23,727 nt of DNA from positions 1-23,727 of the forward strand of contig JAPLUJ010000479.1 of the NCBI GenBank assembly GCA_026397695.1, written 5' to 3'. This DNA is from Verrucomicrobiota bacterium (GTDB lineage: Bacteria > Verrucomicrobiota > Verrucomicrobiia > Verrucomicrobiales > Akkermansiaceae). The first letter of the stretch is position 1, and the number at the start of each line of letters is the position of its first letter. The notes under the pieces were generated by a model that saw only the letters and a list, made by a program, of their open reading frames with translations, did no database searches and was not told where the DNA came from. Shown here piece after piece: positions 1 through 6,739 of the stretch. The translations under genes and the position numbers were made by a program.

Positions 1-515
1 GCCGAAGTCACGTGTTCCCCACCGCGACCCCGGAGGATCCCGTCGACCTCGGGCCATCGCTCAAGACCGTGGCCCTGTTCCCGGAGCATCGTGCCAAGCA
101 CCAGCAGGTCGAGACGGTAATGATGGGTACGGTCGTTGCGCCGGACCTGGTTGCGGCGTCTGTGGAGGATTCCGAGGTCGTGCAGCCTGTCCAGCGCCCG
201 GTCCACCGTCGATTGCGATGTCATGTCAAACAACTCGGCACATAACTCGCGGGCCGACTTATAGAACCAGCCACAGTCAGTGGGGCCGCGACCTCCGTTC
301 ATGGCCCTCTCCACCTCCTCGGCCGTGAACCTGTCCCTATCCTTGTGCCCCTGCCAGTATTCCATCTGAGCCAGCACCAAGGCCAGCACCAGGGCGCTGC
401 CCGTACCGGCCTTGATCCGTGCAAGCGCCGCGTACTCCTCGCGGAGCGGCACGACGTTGGCGTGCGGTCTGCGGGCCTCCTGAGCGGCCTCCGCCTTCCT
501 CCTTGTTTTTGCCAT
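1..515 (-). CDS. Winged-helix replication/regulatory-like protein, partial
   Basis: An open frame of 171 codons starting at ATG 515 and running off the left edge without a stop. The N-terminus is basic (MAKTRRKAEAAQEARR). An acidic and aromatic stretch follows (QMEYWQGHKDRDRFTAEEVE), then a segment that reads like a winged helix: WFYKSARELCAELFD, a recognition-helix-like SQSTVDRALDRLHDLGIL, and a basic wing RRRNQVRRNDRTHHYRLD. This layout is common in plasmid and phage replication initiators and in MarR-like regulators; I cannot tell which. No clear ribosome binding site precedes the ATG; the upstream 20 bases are AT-rich. It is the last visible gene of the minus-strand element operon. The C-terminus is missing, so function stays open. 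Confidence 0.7.
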   Translation of the reverse strand, partial: MAKTRRKAEAAQEARRPHANVVPLREEYAALARIKAGTGSALVLALVLAQMEYWQGHKDRDRFTAEEVERAMNGGRGPTDCGWFYKSARELCAELFDMTSQSTVDRALDRLHDLGILHRRRNQVRRNDRTHHYRLDLLVLGTMLREQGHGLERWPEVDGILRGRGGEHVTS

Positions 516-544
516 AATGATATATTGAAAAGTTCCAACAAGAA

Positions 545-583
545 TGCCGCCGGGGATCACCGTGATGGCTTTCCCCGGCGGCA
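545..583 (-). terminator. Strong GC hairpin, likely terminator
   Basis: A perfect 11-bp inverted repeat (545-555 with 573-583, arm TGCCGCCGGGG) encloses a second small inverted repeat (ATCAC C GTGAT, 556-566). It sits just after the stop of the minus-strand gene ending at 595 and before the gene starting at 515. Read on the minus strand the hairpin is followed by a moderately T-rich tail (ATTCTTGTT), so a rho-independent terminator or attenuator is the simplest reading. The nested hairpin is unusual for a plain terminator. Confidence 0.6.
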
Positions 584-594
584 CGGTTTCATGT

Positions 595-1071
595 TCAGCC
601 CATGGCCTCGGCATCCTGGAGCAGGACTTGGAGCAGGGCGGTGTCTTCCTTCAGCATGGCGTTGTATAGGCTGATGCTGTATTGGTGCAACCGCACCATG
701 ACATCCGCCAACTGCTGATGGCACCCGGCTTTTTCAGCCCATAATGCCGCGAGTTCCGCATGACGGTATTCGGGGGTCGTGTATTGCTTGCCGCGCTTCA
801 TGCAGGCGGTGGCGCACTTGCGTTCGAGCGCCGCCTGATCGCGCAGGAGGGCAATGACGCCCTTCAGATGCTTCAGGGCCGCCTCATGCGAACATTGCCA
901 GTCCATGGTGCGCAGGCAATCGAGACTGTCCTGCAGCCTGCTCATGCTTTCGCTGCGTTCATTGTCCAACCCCTTGAGCCGCTCCGACATTTGCGGAATC
1001 CGGTTGTTGGCGGTTGTCTTCTTCGATGTCACCTTCTTGGAGCGTGACTTTGTTATGTGTGTTGTGCTCAT
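595..1071 (-). CDS. Small helical protein of unknown function
   Basis: A 158-residue protein that I do not recognise. The first 25 residues are rich in Lys, Ser and Thr (SRSKKVTSKKTTANN), suggesting a disordered nucleic-acid-binding or nuclear-tail-like segment. The rest is predicted mostly helical, with charged and Leu-rich stretches (RLKGLDNERSESMSRLQDSL, HLKGVIALLRDQAALERK). Three Cys residues (about 52, 59 and 86) are present but do not form a zinc-finger pattern. There is no signal peptide or membrane segment. It lies between the HTH gene and the hairpin at 545-583 and is presumably part of the element's minus-strand operon. The ATG at 1071 lies in an AT-rich stretch. Confidence 0.6.
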   Translation of the reverse strand: MSTTHITKSRSKKVTSKKTTANNRIPQMSERLKGLDNERSESMSRLQDSLDCLRTMDWQCSHEAALKHLKGVIALLRDQAALERKCATACMKRGKQYTTPEYRHAELAALWAEKAGCHQQLADVMVRLHQYSISLYNAMLKEDTALLQVLLQDAEAMG

Positions 1072-1155
1072 ATAATATGTGCTATTGGTTTTTGGTTACA
1101 TGGGAGTCCCCGCAACAGGCACCGTGCCCGCGTTGACAAGGGTCGCCCGTGATTC

Positions 1156-1413
1156 TCAGATGCCCGACAGGCTGCGTTGCAGTTTCCGTGGTCTGGCATG
1201 ATTCTCGACCGAGGCCGCTATCAGGCTTTCGATATCCGCCACGTTGAAGAGGCGGGTGCCCCGGGTCTGGCCCGGACGGCGGATGTTTGATGTTCTGATC
1301 AGGCCGTCCTCGGCATAGCGCCGAAGCTGGGGTGCCGTGATCCCGTGGGTTTCCCGAATGAGCTTGGCTTTCGCCCATTCGGCATTGGTTTTGGTGTGTG
1401 TCGTGTCGTTCAT
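1156..1413 (-). CDS. MerR/excisionase-like HTH protein
   Basis: A protein of 85 residues if started at ATG 1413; an in-frame TTG at 1446 would add 11 residues and is the alternative. The core reads ITAPQLRRYAEDGLIRTSNI followed by RGTRLFNVADIESLIAAS. This is the arrangement seen in MerR-type and excisionase DNA-binding domains: helix, turn, helix ending in a DGLI-like motif, a basic wing, and the 'ADIESLI' helix. There is no effector domain, so it is more like a recombination directionality factor or small repressor than a metal sensor. It lies in the element between two unrecognised genes. Its role as excisionase or repressor is inferred from fold and context only. Confidence 0.7.
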   Translation of the reverse strand: MNDTTHTKTNAEWAKAKLIRETHGITAPQLRRYAEDGLIRTSNIRRPGQTRGTRLFNVADIESLIAASVENHARPRKLQRSLSGI

Positions 1414-1449
1414 GACGACCGCACATTGCCGGAGGTTTACCGGCAATTC

Positions 1450-1479
1450 CTTAACTCTGTTGAGGGAGGGGGGTGTTAA
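1450..1479. promoter_or_regulatory. Inverted repeat CTTAAC/GTTAAG upstream of HTH gene
   Basis: The short inverted repeat CTTAAC (1450-1455) and GTTAAG (1474-1479) lies just upstream of the HTH gene and just after the stop of the 262-residue gene. It could be an autoregulatory operator. The arms are only 6 bp and the spacer is 18 bases, so this is a weak call. Confidence 0.25.
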
Positions 1480-1483
1480 GTAA

Positions 1484-2272
1484 TCAGGTCTTCCTGCCCT
1501 TAATACTATCGGGTTTGGGTCCGCTCTTCGCCCGCCGCAGGTTGCTCAAACCCGTTATCCTCTTGAACTCGCGGCTGACCTGGGACTCGGCCACGCCCTC
1601 ACCGTAGATGGCTTTCCGAAGTTGCTTCTTCGTCGGCTCAATTCCTCGCATCGCCAGGTCTATGCGCACCGCAATGGCTTTCAATAACCGCTTGTTGCCG
1701 AAGTCCGGGCTGTTCCACGTTTCGTCCATCGCCTGCAGGCGCTGCAACGCCCGGATCAGGATCTGAGCCTCGTCGAACAAATCCAGCTGCATGAGTCCGG
1801 ATATGCTGTCACAGGCGGCTTGGTGTAGTTGGGGATCTAATCCGTCATAGGGTGCCGTGGGTTCATTGTCGTGGCGCGCCCTGGCGATGTATGCGGGAAT
1901 CGCGAGCATCAGAAACGCGAACTGCGCATCATGCACAGCGGGGTTGGTTTTTGACGTGCGCCGGCCCAGCACCACTGTCGCGAGTTCCTCAACCAACTTC
2001 ACCGACCAGATCGGCACCACGAAACGGTCCCCAGCTTTCAACTCCTTCGTTCCATTGTCGACGGCACCGAAGACCACGAGTTTGGCATCCTTGAACTCCC
2101 GCTGGAACATTTCATGGTCGGAAAGGGCTGGCTGCTTTGCCTTGGCCTTGGATTTATCCTTTGGCTGGGCCTTGGATTTATTCTTGGTCGCGGCCTTGGC
2201 CTTGGGCGGGGCGGAGGTTTTGTCCGGTTTCGCGGCACCATGTGGTTTCCTCGCAGCACTCATCGCGCGCAT
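1484..2272 (-). CDS. Protein with Lys/Ala/Pro-rich N-terminal tail, unknown
   Basis: A 262-residue protein of unknown function. Residues 5-50 are a low-complexity Lys/Ala/Pro tail built from short repeats such as KSKAQPKDKSKAKAK, like histone H1-type DNA-binding tails. The body from about residue 52 is globular: it has a beta-rich start (AKLVVFGAVDNGTKELKAGD), a helical middle (QFAFLMLAIPAYIARARHD) and a C-terminal basic region (SQVSREFKRITGLSNLRRAK) that resembles a helix-turn-helix. An alternative ATG three codons in (2263) is equally plausible; neither has a clear ribosome binding site. It is an element gene, probably a DNA-binding accessory or replication-linked protein, but that is inference. 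Confidence 0.65.
   Translation of the reverse strand: MRAMSAARKPHGAAKPDKTSAPPKAKAATKNKSKAQPKDKSKAKAKQPALSDHEMFQREFKDAKLVVFGAVDNGTKELKAGDRFVVPIWSVKLVEELATVVLGRRTSKTNPAVHDAQFAFLMLAIPAYIARARHDNEPTAPYDGLDPQLHQAACDSISGLMQLDLFDEAQILIRALQRLQAMDETWNSPDFGNKRLLKAIAVRIDLAMRGIEPTKKQLRKAIYGEGVAESQVSREFKRITGLSNLRRAKSGPKPDSIKGRKT
2144..2181. repeat. Short direct repeat encoding the Lys/Ala tail
   Basis: The 14-base word GGCCTTGGATTTAT occurs at 2144-2157 and 2168-2181, a 24-base period, inside a longer run of CTTGGCC-like words up to about 2205. On the minus strand it encodes the KSKA repeats of the tail. It is a coding repeat likely to vary in copy number by slippage. Confidence 0.7.
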
Positions 2273-2342
2273 GCCCTAGCATGCGGCGATGGCCGTGGCC
2301 AGCGTGATTGGGGGAGGTGGGATGTCCGGCCCCCGAACCACG

Positions 2343-2434
2343 ATGTTGAAAACATGATGCCCGGTGCCAAAACCCCCGAAACCCTCGGAACCTGGACGGG
2401 ACGGGAAACGGTTGGTCGAGACCGTACTCGTTAG
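2343..2434. other. Intergenic region with small palindromes
   Basis: This lies in the roughly 190-base gap between two minus-strand element genes (2273-2461). It contains ATGTT-GAA-AACAT (2343-2355), ACGGT/ACCGT (2408-2412 with 2421-2425) and CTCG-TTAG-CGAG (2427-2438). These could be operator or promoter elements for the downstream gene that starts at 2272. A 60-codon frame across the gap has no recognisable features and was not called. Confidence 0.3.
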
Positions 2435-2461
2435 CGAGCCAGATGCATCATGGCTCACGCG

Positions 2462-3085
2462 TCAGGCCTGATTACGTCCCCGCGGCTTGGCTTGCTTGCG
2501 TGCCGCCTTCACGGCCCCCACCGCCTTTGCGGCCTTTGGTGGCTTGGCTGGGTGGGTCGCGTTGGCTTCCTTGACAGCCTTGACCTGTTCTTCCTTCAAC
2601 TCGAACAACCGGCGGGCCACCCTCGGGTACATTTGTTGCTCGGCCTTCGATAGCTCACACATTCGCTGAAATTCCCAAGCTCCCACGGGGCGTGATTTCT
2701 GTTGGATTTGGATAAGCTCCCGCTCAGAGTCAGGGGATCCAAGCCGGGTGAAGAAACCCACGTCGTCAGCCTCGCAATCACGGCGTGGGGCGTGACCGGA
2801 ACGCCTCTCACGACCGGTCTCGGATGGGACCTCGCTCGCGGGAGGGGAGGCCACCTTGACCGCATTCTTCCTCGGTGCCTTTTTGGCAGCCTTGCGCGGG
2901 TTGCGTCTGGTCTCGCGGCTCTCTATGAAACTCTCAAGTGCGGCGGGACGAATGCGGATCGAACGTCCGATGTGGACAATTTCGATTTCACCTGTGGCGA
3001 TGAGCTGGTCAACGCTACGAAGAGACTGCCGCAGGATGCCGGCCGCTAGCTGTCGTGTTAGGAGTTGGTCCGACGCGTTTTGCAT
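2462..3085 (-). CDS. Excisionase-like HTH protein with basic C-terminal tail
   Basis: A 207-residue protein. The first 60 residues look like a helix-turn-helix_17/excisionase domain: a helix-turn-helix around LRQSLRSVDQLIATGEI, a short wing (IEIVHIGRSIRIRP) and the closing helix AALESFIESRE. The middle is charged and probably disordered. Residues 130-170 form a helical segment (WEFQRMCELSKAEQQMYPRV). The C-terminus is Lys/Ala/Pro-rich (KAAKAVGAVKAARKQAKPRG). It is directly upstream (71-base gap) of the integrase end, as expected for a recombination directionality factor, but it is much longer than a typical Xis and could instead be a regulator. The basic tail resembles the tail of the 1484-2272 protein. 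Confidence 0.7.
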   Translation of the reverse strand: MQNASDQLLTRQLAAGILRQSLRSVDQLIATGEIEIVHIGRSIRIRPAALESFIESRETRRNPRKAAKKAPRKNAVKVASPPASEVPSETGRERRSGHAPRRDCEADDVGFFTRLGSPDSERELIQIQQKSRPVGAWEFQRMCELSKAEQQMYPRVARRLFELKEEQVKAVKEANATHPAKPPKAAKAVGAVKAARKQAKPRGRNQA

Positions 3086-3157
3086 ATGACGTTTCTGAGC
3101 AAAATCCAGTAACGCCAGACAGTCCAGCGCAATTCAAAATGAAGCCAGCGAACTCGA

Positions 3158-4456
3158 TTACCCTCGGTTTGCTTTCCTCCTCGGTTTCTTTGACTTCGGG
3201 GCCACCGGGTTGGTGGAGACTCTCATCGAGACCACGTTGGAGGGCCTGGTCGGACGTATGTCCCAGAATGCCTTGGCGCAATCCTCTGCCGCCGGATTGG
3301 CGTAATGCGCCCACAGCATCGCGGGATCACCTTTGTGCCCTAGTTGAAGGGCGGTTTCACCGGCATCACGGAAGGCAAATAGGTGATAGGTTCCAAAGCA
3401 ATGGCGGGCCGCATTGCTTGGGAAATTAAACACCCTCGGCTGGTCTCCCTTTTTCTCAGGCTTGCGGAGGTGACGCAGGACCTTCTTGTAATAGTATCGG
3501 ACGGTTGACGCCGTGGGCGCCACCGGGCCGGATTTCTTGATGCAAGGCGATATCCACTCGGCCAAGGTCGGCTCGATCTTCACCCGGCGCTGGTGGCCCG
3601 TCTTTGTGATCGCGGCAGGCATGTCGATGAACCCGTTTTTGGTGTTCACCATTTCCCACTGCATGCGTGTGGCTTCCGCGTCACGGATTCCTGCGAAGAA
3701 CTTGAACGCCCATAGCGGCAGGATTTGCGGTGCGTGCGACTCCACCGCACGCAGGAACTTTGTGACATCGGTGGGATGCATGATTGACGGGGCTTTGCGG
3801 TTTTCGAGGTGGTGGGCATTCGTCCGTTTAGCAGGCGAAATCGGCACGGGGTTTGTGCCGGTCCAGCCTCTACCCACACAGAATGAAAAGAACGTCCTGC
3901 AGGATCGCTTCAAATTCTCCCGCGTAACGAGGGACAGTGTTGAACCCGACTTGTCGCGGCGTGTACCACGAAGACCATTCAGCCAGTCGGCAAAAACTCC
4001 AGAGTCCATGGCCGCGACCAGCGTGGTCCCCTTGTCTGTAACCAGTCGCCCGATACGGCTTTTCAGGGTGGCGAGATGTCTGTCGCCTGCTCCCTCGGCT
4101 TCCTGGTGAGACAGGTATTTACCGAATGCCATGACGATTGTCATGGACCCCTTGTCGGCCTTCCATCCTCTCGCGAAATCCTGCAACACGGTCAAGAGCG
4201 CGGGCGGGGCGGGGGAGGTGACCTTGGCGAATTCGCGCCAGAACATCACGGCGGCCCGCTCGGGTTCGGTGATGGAACCGAATGATTTTCCCATGTCTCC
4301 AAGATCCGCCCGTTTTTCCTTCGCACATGCCGAGGCCTCGGTTTCGTTGGTGAAGTATTTTTTCTGCCGCTTTCCGTCCGCACCGGGCCAGATAACGACA
4401 TGGGAATATGTCCGATAGAGGGAGTCACGCACCACAACGGCTTCGTTTGTTCTCAT
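3158..4456 (-). CDS. int: Tyrosine recombinase (integrase)
   Basis: A site-specific recombinase of about 432 residues. The N-terminal part contains an Arm-type DNA-binding-like region (YRTYSHVVIWPGADGKRQKK) and a SAM-like core-binding domain in the middle. The catalytic domain shows the family signature: the first Arg in GIRDAEATRM, a Lys in the beta-hairpin (TKTGHQRRVKI), Arg-His in AARHCFGTYH, Gly-His in LGHKGD and the nucleophilic Tyr in WAHYAN. The C-terminus has a basic tail (PKSKKPRRKANRG). I chose ATG 4456 (MRTNEAVVV) because the longer frame to 4507 would read into the direct repeats next to the attachment site. It lies about 100 bases from the tRNA-Arg fragment, so it most likely integrates there. 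All catalytic residues appear present, so the enzyme may be active. Confidence 0.93.
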   Translation of the reverse strand: MRTNEAVVVRDSLYRTYSHVVIWPGADGKRQKKYFTNETEASACAKEKRADLGDMGKSFGSITEPERAAVMFWREFAKVTSPAPPALLTVLQDFARGWKADKGSMTIVMAFGKYLSHQEAEGAGDRHLATLKSRIGRLVTDKGTTLVAAMDSGVFADWLNGLRGTRRDKSGSTLSLVTRENLKRSCRTFFSFCVGRGWTGTNPVPISPAKRTNAHHLENRKAPSIMHPTDVTKFLRAVESHAPQILPLWAFKFFAGIRDAEATRMQWEMVNTKNGFIDMPAAITKTGHQRRVKIEPTLAEWISPCIKKSGPVAPTASTVRYYYKKVLRHLRKPEKKGDQPRVFNFPSNAARHCFGTYHLFAFRDAGETALQLGHKGDPAMLWAHYANPAAEDCAKAFWDIRPTRPSNVVSMRVSTNPVAPKSKKPRRKANRG

Positions 4457-4498
4457 GCCCAAACAGTGCCTTGCAGCGTGGCGCATGACAAGCGAAAA

Positions 4499-4518
4499 GA
4501 GCAACAAAGAGCAACAAA
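4499..4518. repeat. Tandem 10-bp repeat beside att site
   Basis: Two perfect head-to-tail copies of GAGCAACAAA lie between the integrase start and the tRNA fragment. Short direct repeats in this position are often arm-type binding sites for an integrase. The position supports that reading; the sequence alone does not prove it. Confidence 0.45.
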
Positions 4519-4551
4519 TAGAAAAAATCCTTTATTCTGCAATGAAAGGCC

Positions 4552-4600
4552 ATGGCCTCCGAAGCCGTAGGTGCAGGTTCGATTCCTGCCGGGATCACCA
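4552..4600 (+). pseudogene. 3' half of tRNA-Arg(CCG), attachment-site remnant
   Basis: The sequence folds as the 3' half of a tRNA. The anticodon stem is ATGGC/GCCGT (4552-4556 and 4564-4568) around the loop CTCCGAA, which gives anticodon CCG (Arg) at 4559-4561. A four-base variable loop follows, then the T arm GCAGG-TTCGATT-CCTGC (4573-4589), acceptor strand CGGGATC, discriminator A and encoded CCA (4598-4600). No D arm or matching GATCCCG acceptor strand exists upstream; that region is AT-rich and holds the tandem repeats. The tRNA was therefore split by integration, and the functional copy should be re-formed at the other end of the element, left of the window. tmRNA was considered and excluded because a proper anticodon arm is present. 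Confidence 0.85.
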
Positions 4601-4603
4601 GTC

Positions 4604-4619
4604 GGAAAAGTGGTTTTCC
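4604..4619 (+). terminator. Small hairpin after tRNA fragment
   Basis: GGAAAA (4604-4609) and TTTTCC (4614-4619) form a tight stem with a GTGG loop four bases after the CCA end of the tRNA fragment. It could be the old tRNA terminator. The stem is short and has no trailing T run beyond its own arm. Confidence 0.35.
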
Positions 4620-4642
4620 AAGTCATTCTGCACCTTTCCCGG

Positions 4643-5371
4643 TTATCGGTCGCGCGGGATTTTGGCACTTAGGAATTGCTGGATCTTACTCACGGCTGCG
4701 CGGTCGATAGTCCAGGATGATTCGCCCCAGATCTGGAACGCGTAATGTTGACCTGCGCGAGTGTGCACCGCGAGCAGGCGCCCGATAAACAACCGGTCCT
4801 CGCGCAGGCGGGTGTCTGTTAGAACCAGCGTGCCCGGCACCCACTCCGCGCCGACAAAGCCCTTCTTGCGGTAATCATCGACGCCCGACAGCCAACTCGC
4901 GCGAGTCTCGATGCGGATGTTCGAGTCGCGCCGGGTTGCGGCGGCGGATAGGCCGAGCTTCTGTGCCGGGTCCGCCGAACCGAACCAATGCGTCGAGCGT
5001 TCGGTTTTCCGCAAGCGCTTGCGCTCATCAAACTCGAAGACGAGGTATTCGTCTTTTTCGATTGATCCGCCGCCGCCGCTGTAACCGGCACCCACCAGAA
5101 AAATCGCGGCAACTTTTTCTGATCGATATGCCAGCATGTGCTCGTCTGGCGACACGGCATCCGGCTCGCCGAGGGTCAGCATGACGTCCGCCCGGGTTGT
5201 CTTGCCCGGCTGGAATTGGCCTGCGGATTCCTTGCGGATGTTGCGCCTCGCCTCGCCGGAGTCCAACCCCGGTGTGGGAATAACACACCCCGTCATGCCT
5301 AACAACACAACAAGCGCCGCCACCAGCCAGCGGCTCACAACATGGGAATCGGCATTCTCTGTTAGCTTCAT
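4643..5371 (-). CDS. Lipoprotein with BamE/SmpA-like domain
   Basis: A 242-residue secreted lipoprotein started at ATG 5371 (MKLTENADSH), one base after the stop codon of the upstream lipoprotein gene, so the two are probably translationally coupled. A signal peptide (WLVAALVVLLGMTGC) ends in a lipobox with the acylated Cys at about residue 29. The segment PGKTTRADVMLTLGEPD followed by a Tyr-Arg strand matches the start of SmpA/OmlA (BamE) domains: a helix, the 'LGxPd' turn, then strands. The C-terminal 120 residues contain strands such as GTLVLTDTRLRED and AFQIWGESSWTID that look like a small beta domain, possibly a GRAM or PH-like fold. BamE in proteobacteria assists outer-membrane protein assembly; here only the domain resemblance is supported. 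Confidence 0.75.
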   Translation of the reverse strand: MKLTENADSHVVSRWLVAALVVLLGMTGCVIPTPGLDSGEARRNIRKESAGQFQPGKTTRADVMLTLGEPDAVSPDEHMLAYRSEKVAAIFLVGAGYSGGGGSIEKDEYLVFEFDERKRLRKTERSTHWFGSADPAQKLGLSAAATRRDSNIRIETRASWLSGVDDYRKKGFVGAEWVPGTLVLTDTRLREDRLFIGRLLAVHTRAGQHYAFQIWGESSWTIDRAAVSKIQQFLSAKIPRDR

Positions 5372-5372
5372 G

Positions 5373-5720
5373 TCAATTAACTTCCACCAAGGTATGTTTG
5401 CGCAACACACCACCATCAAAGACCAACACGAGGCTGTAATTGGCTTTTAACCATGTTGGCCAACCAGAGGCAGTGACCTCGCGCACGACGACTTGATAGC
5501 ACTTGTTCTTTTTCTCGTACGCCAGCCGATAGGTAAGGATGTTGCCGCCGTCAAAGTGCCCGGACGGCTGCCCGAGGCGCTCCAGCACCTGCCGTTCGGG
5601 CGTTCGTCCGTCAGCGAGGAAATCCAACAGGTCGGCCCGCCCCTTGGTGGGTTCTTGCGTTTCCGCGCAGCCAACGAACAATCCCATCATCCATATCCTT
5701 GAGAGGAGTCTAGTTTTCAT
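5373..5720 (-). CDS. Small BamE/SmpA-like lipoprotein
   Basis: A 115-residue lipoprotein started at ATG 5720 (MKTRLLSRIWMMGLFVGC); the open frame extends further upstream, but only this start places a signal peptide and lipobox (GLFVGC) correctly. After the Cys comes a charged helix, then the helix-turn signature PERQVLERLGQPSGHFD and strands (ILTYRLAYEKKN, YSLVLVFDGG), the same pattern as its downstream neighbour. The two are therefore likely a tandem pair of related envelope proteins. It ends one base before the next start. Family assignment rests on the short LGxP turn and the strand pattern, so it is tentative. Confidence 0.7.
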   Translation of the reverse strand: MKTRLLSRIWMMGLFVGCAETQEPTKGRADLLDFLADGRTPERQVLERLGQPSGHFDGGNILTYRLAYEKKNKCYQVVVREVTASGWPTWLKANYSLVLVFDGGVLRKHTLVEVN

Positions 5721-5824
5721 GACCTTTCCGAGGTATTGACCTATCATGGCACGAACCGTCGTCAATCCAGAAGTTGTATTTATTGCAAATGCAAACCACC
5801 AAAGAATGCATTGGTGAGGGAAAA

Positions 5825-6505
5825 TCAAGGCCGCGAATCGACTCGCGATTTCTTCTTGTCGGTCAGCCGCAGCGCCACGAAATACAAAACGCAGACCACC
5901 GCCACGGCGATGATGATCCACAGTGCCTCCTGCTTCACCGCATGAATCAAATGGGCGAGGTCCACGCCTGCGCCTTGTTGGAGTGCTGCCATTTGCTGCG
6001 GATCGAGTTGGTTGCCGACCTTTTGCCCTAACACGGCGAGCACCCAGCACCAAAGCGCCGAGCCGGCGAGCGTCAACGCGCTGAACTTCACAAAGCCCAT
6101 GCGAATGATTCCGGCCGGGATTGAGATCAAGTGACGAATCACCGGCAACAATCGTGCGAAGAAGATCCCGCCGCCTTCATAGCGGTGCATGAAGCGCTCC
6201 GCCCGCTCGACTTTTTCCGGCGGCATGAAAAAGTATTTGCCAAAGCGCATCACCACCGGTCGTCCGACTAACAGAGCCGTCCAATAGGTGATCGCCGCGC
6301 CCAGCCACGACCCGAAGGTTCCGGCAAGAATCACCCCCGGCACCGTCATGCTCCCGCCATGGGCTGCTAGAATCGCCGCCGGGGGCACCACCAACTCGCT
6401 GGGAACCGGGAATATCGAGCTTTCCATAGCCATCAAGATCACCACTCCGCCATATCCCCATTCGTGAACCCAGCGGAACCATGTTTCGATCAATGACTGC
6501 ATCAT
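5825..6505 (-). CDS. DedA family inner-membrane protein
   Basis: A 226-residue multi-pass membrane protein of the DedA (VTT/SNARE-associated) family, members of which act in lipid-carrier recycling and membrane homeostasis. The family signs are visible: the N-terminal acidic/Pro motif MESSIFPVPSELVVPPA, the conserved Gly-rich reentrant segment (AGTFGSWLGAAITYWTALLV), and the FARLLPVIRHLISIPAG motif with the two Arg residues needed for activity in E. coli members. Later transmembrane segments are LTLAGSALWCWVLAVLG and ALWIIIAVAVVCVLYFVA. The C-terminus is basic (LTDKKKSRVDSRP). It is divergent from phosphofructokinase across a 234-base gap, and 104 bases upstream of the small lipoprotein; an operon with the latter is possible. 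Confidence 0.93.
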   Translation of the reverse strand: MMQSLIETWFRWVHEWGYGGVVILMAMESSIFPVPSELVVPPAAILAAHGGSMTVPGVILAGTFGSWLGAAITYWTALLVGRPVVMRFGKYFFMPPEKVERAERFMHRYEGGGIFFARLLPVIRHLISIPAGIIRMGFVKFSALTLAGSALWCWVLAVLGQKVGNQLDPQQMAALQQGAGVDLAHLIHAVKQEALWIIIAVAVVCVLYFVALRLTDKKKSRVDSRP

Positions 6506-6739
6506 AGGTGTGCGGCAACGATGACGCCCCCGCCCCGATTGACAAGACCAATCCCACCCACAGTGACTCGCATGAGACGGCTAACAGGTGGTGCGCACCC
6601 GCCGGTAGCACACATGATACGCCCTCTGGCATCCCAGCCAATGATGGTGAAAGTCGCTATCATGTGATCTGCTTTGGAATGGTTGCTTGCGCCGGGACTC
6701 CGGTGCGTGATAGGACTTTGCGTGAAGGAGCATATCATC
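6506..6739. other. Divergent intergenic region, dedA/pfk
   Basis: A 234-base gap between two divergent genes that must hold both promoters. I see no convincing -35/-10 pair. A GTTAG-motif copy (CTAAC, 6581-6585) is present. A GAAGGAG ribosome binding site at 6724-6730 serves the downstream gene. Open frames across the gap on both strands have no family features. Confidence 0.5.

Larger units (their letters stand above)
1..4600. mobile_element. Integrated element, right part, ending in tRNA-Arg
   Basis: The right end of an integrative element whose left end is outside the window. It carries a tyrosine integrase next to a truncated tRNA gene, two small excisionase-like HTH proteins, a winged-helix protein and unrecognised proteins, all on the minus strand. 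The boundary is placed at the 3' end of the tRNA-Arg fragment; the true crossover lies somewhere in the anticodon-to-T-arm sequence (about 4552-4600). Housekeeping-type genes begin immediately to the right. No structural phage, conjugation or known cargo gene is visible, so satellite, phage remnant and small genomic island all remain possible. The GTTAG motif common in the chromosomal part is almost absent here. Confidence 0.8.

Noticed and set aside
2144..2205. CRISPR-like short repeats
   Set aside because: Repeats are 14 bases with a 24-base period and lie inside a coding Lys/Ala tail; there are no unique spacers of CRISPR size.
2276..2458. 60-codon minus-strand frame in the element's intergenic region
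   Set aside because: No motif, low-complexity Gly/Pro content and small palindromes suggest a regulatory region.
4540..4600. 3' end of a tmRNA
   Set aside because: A proper five-pair anticodon stem with loop CTCCGAA precedes the T arm, which a tmRNA lacks.
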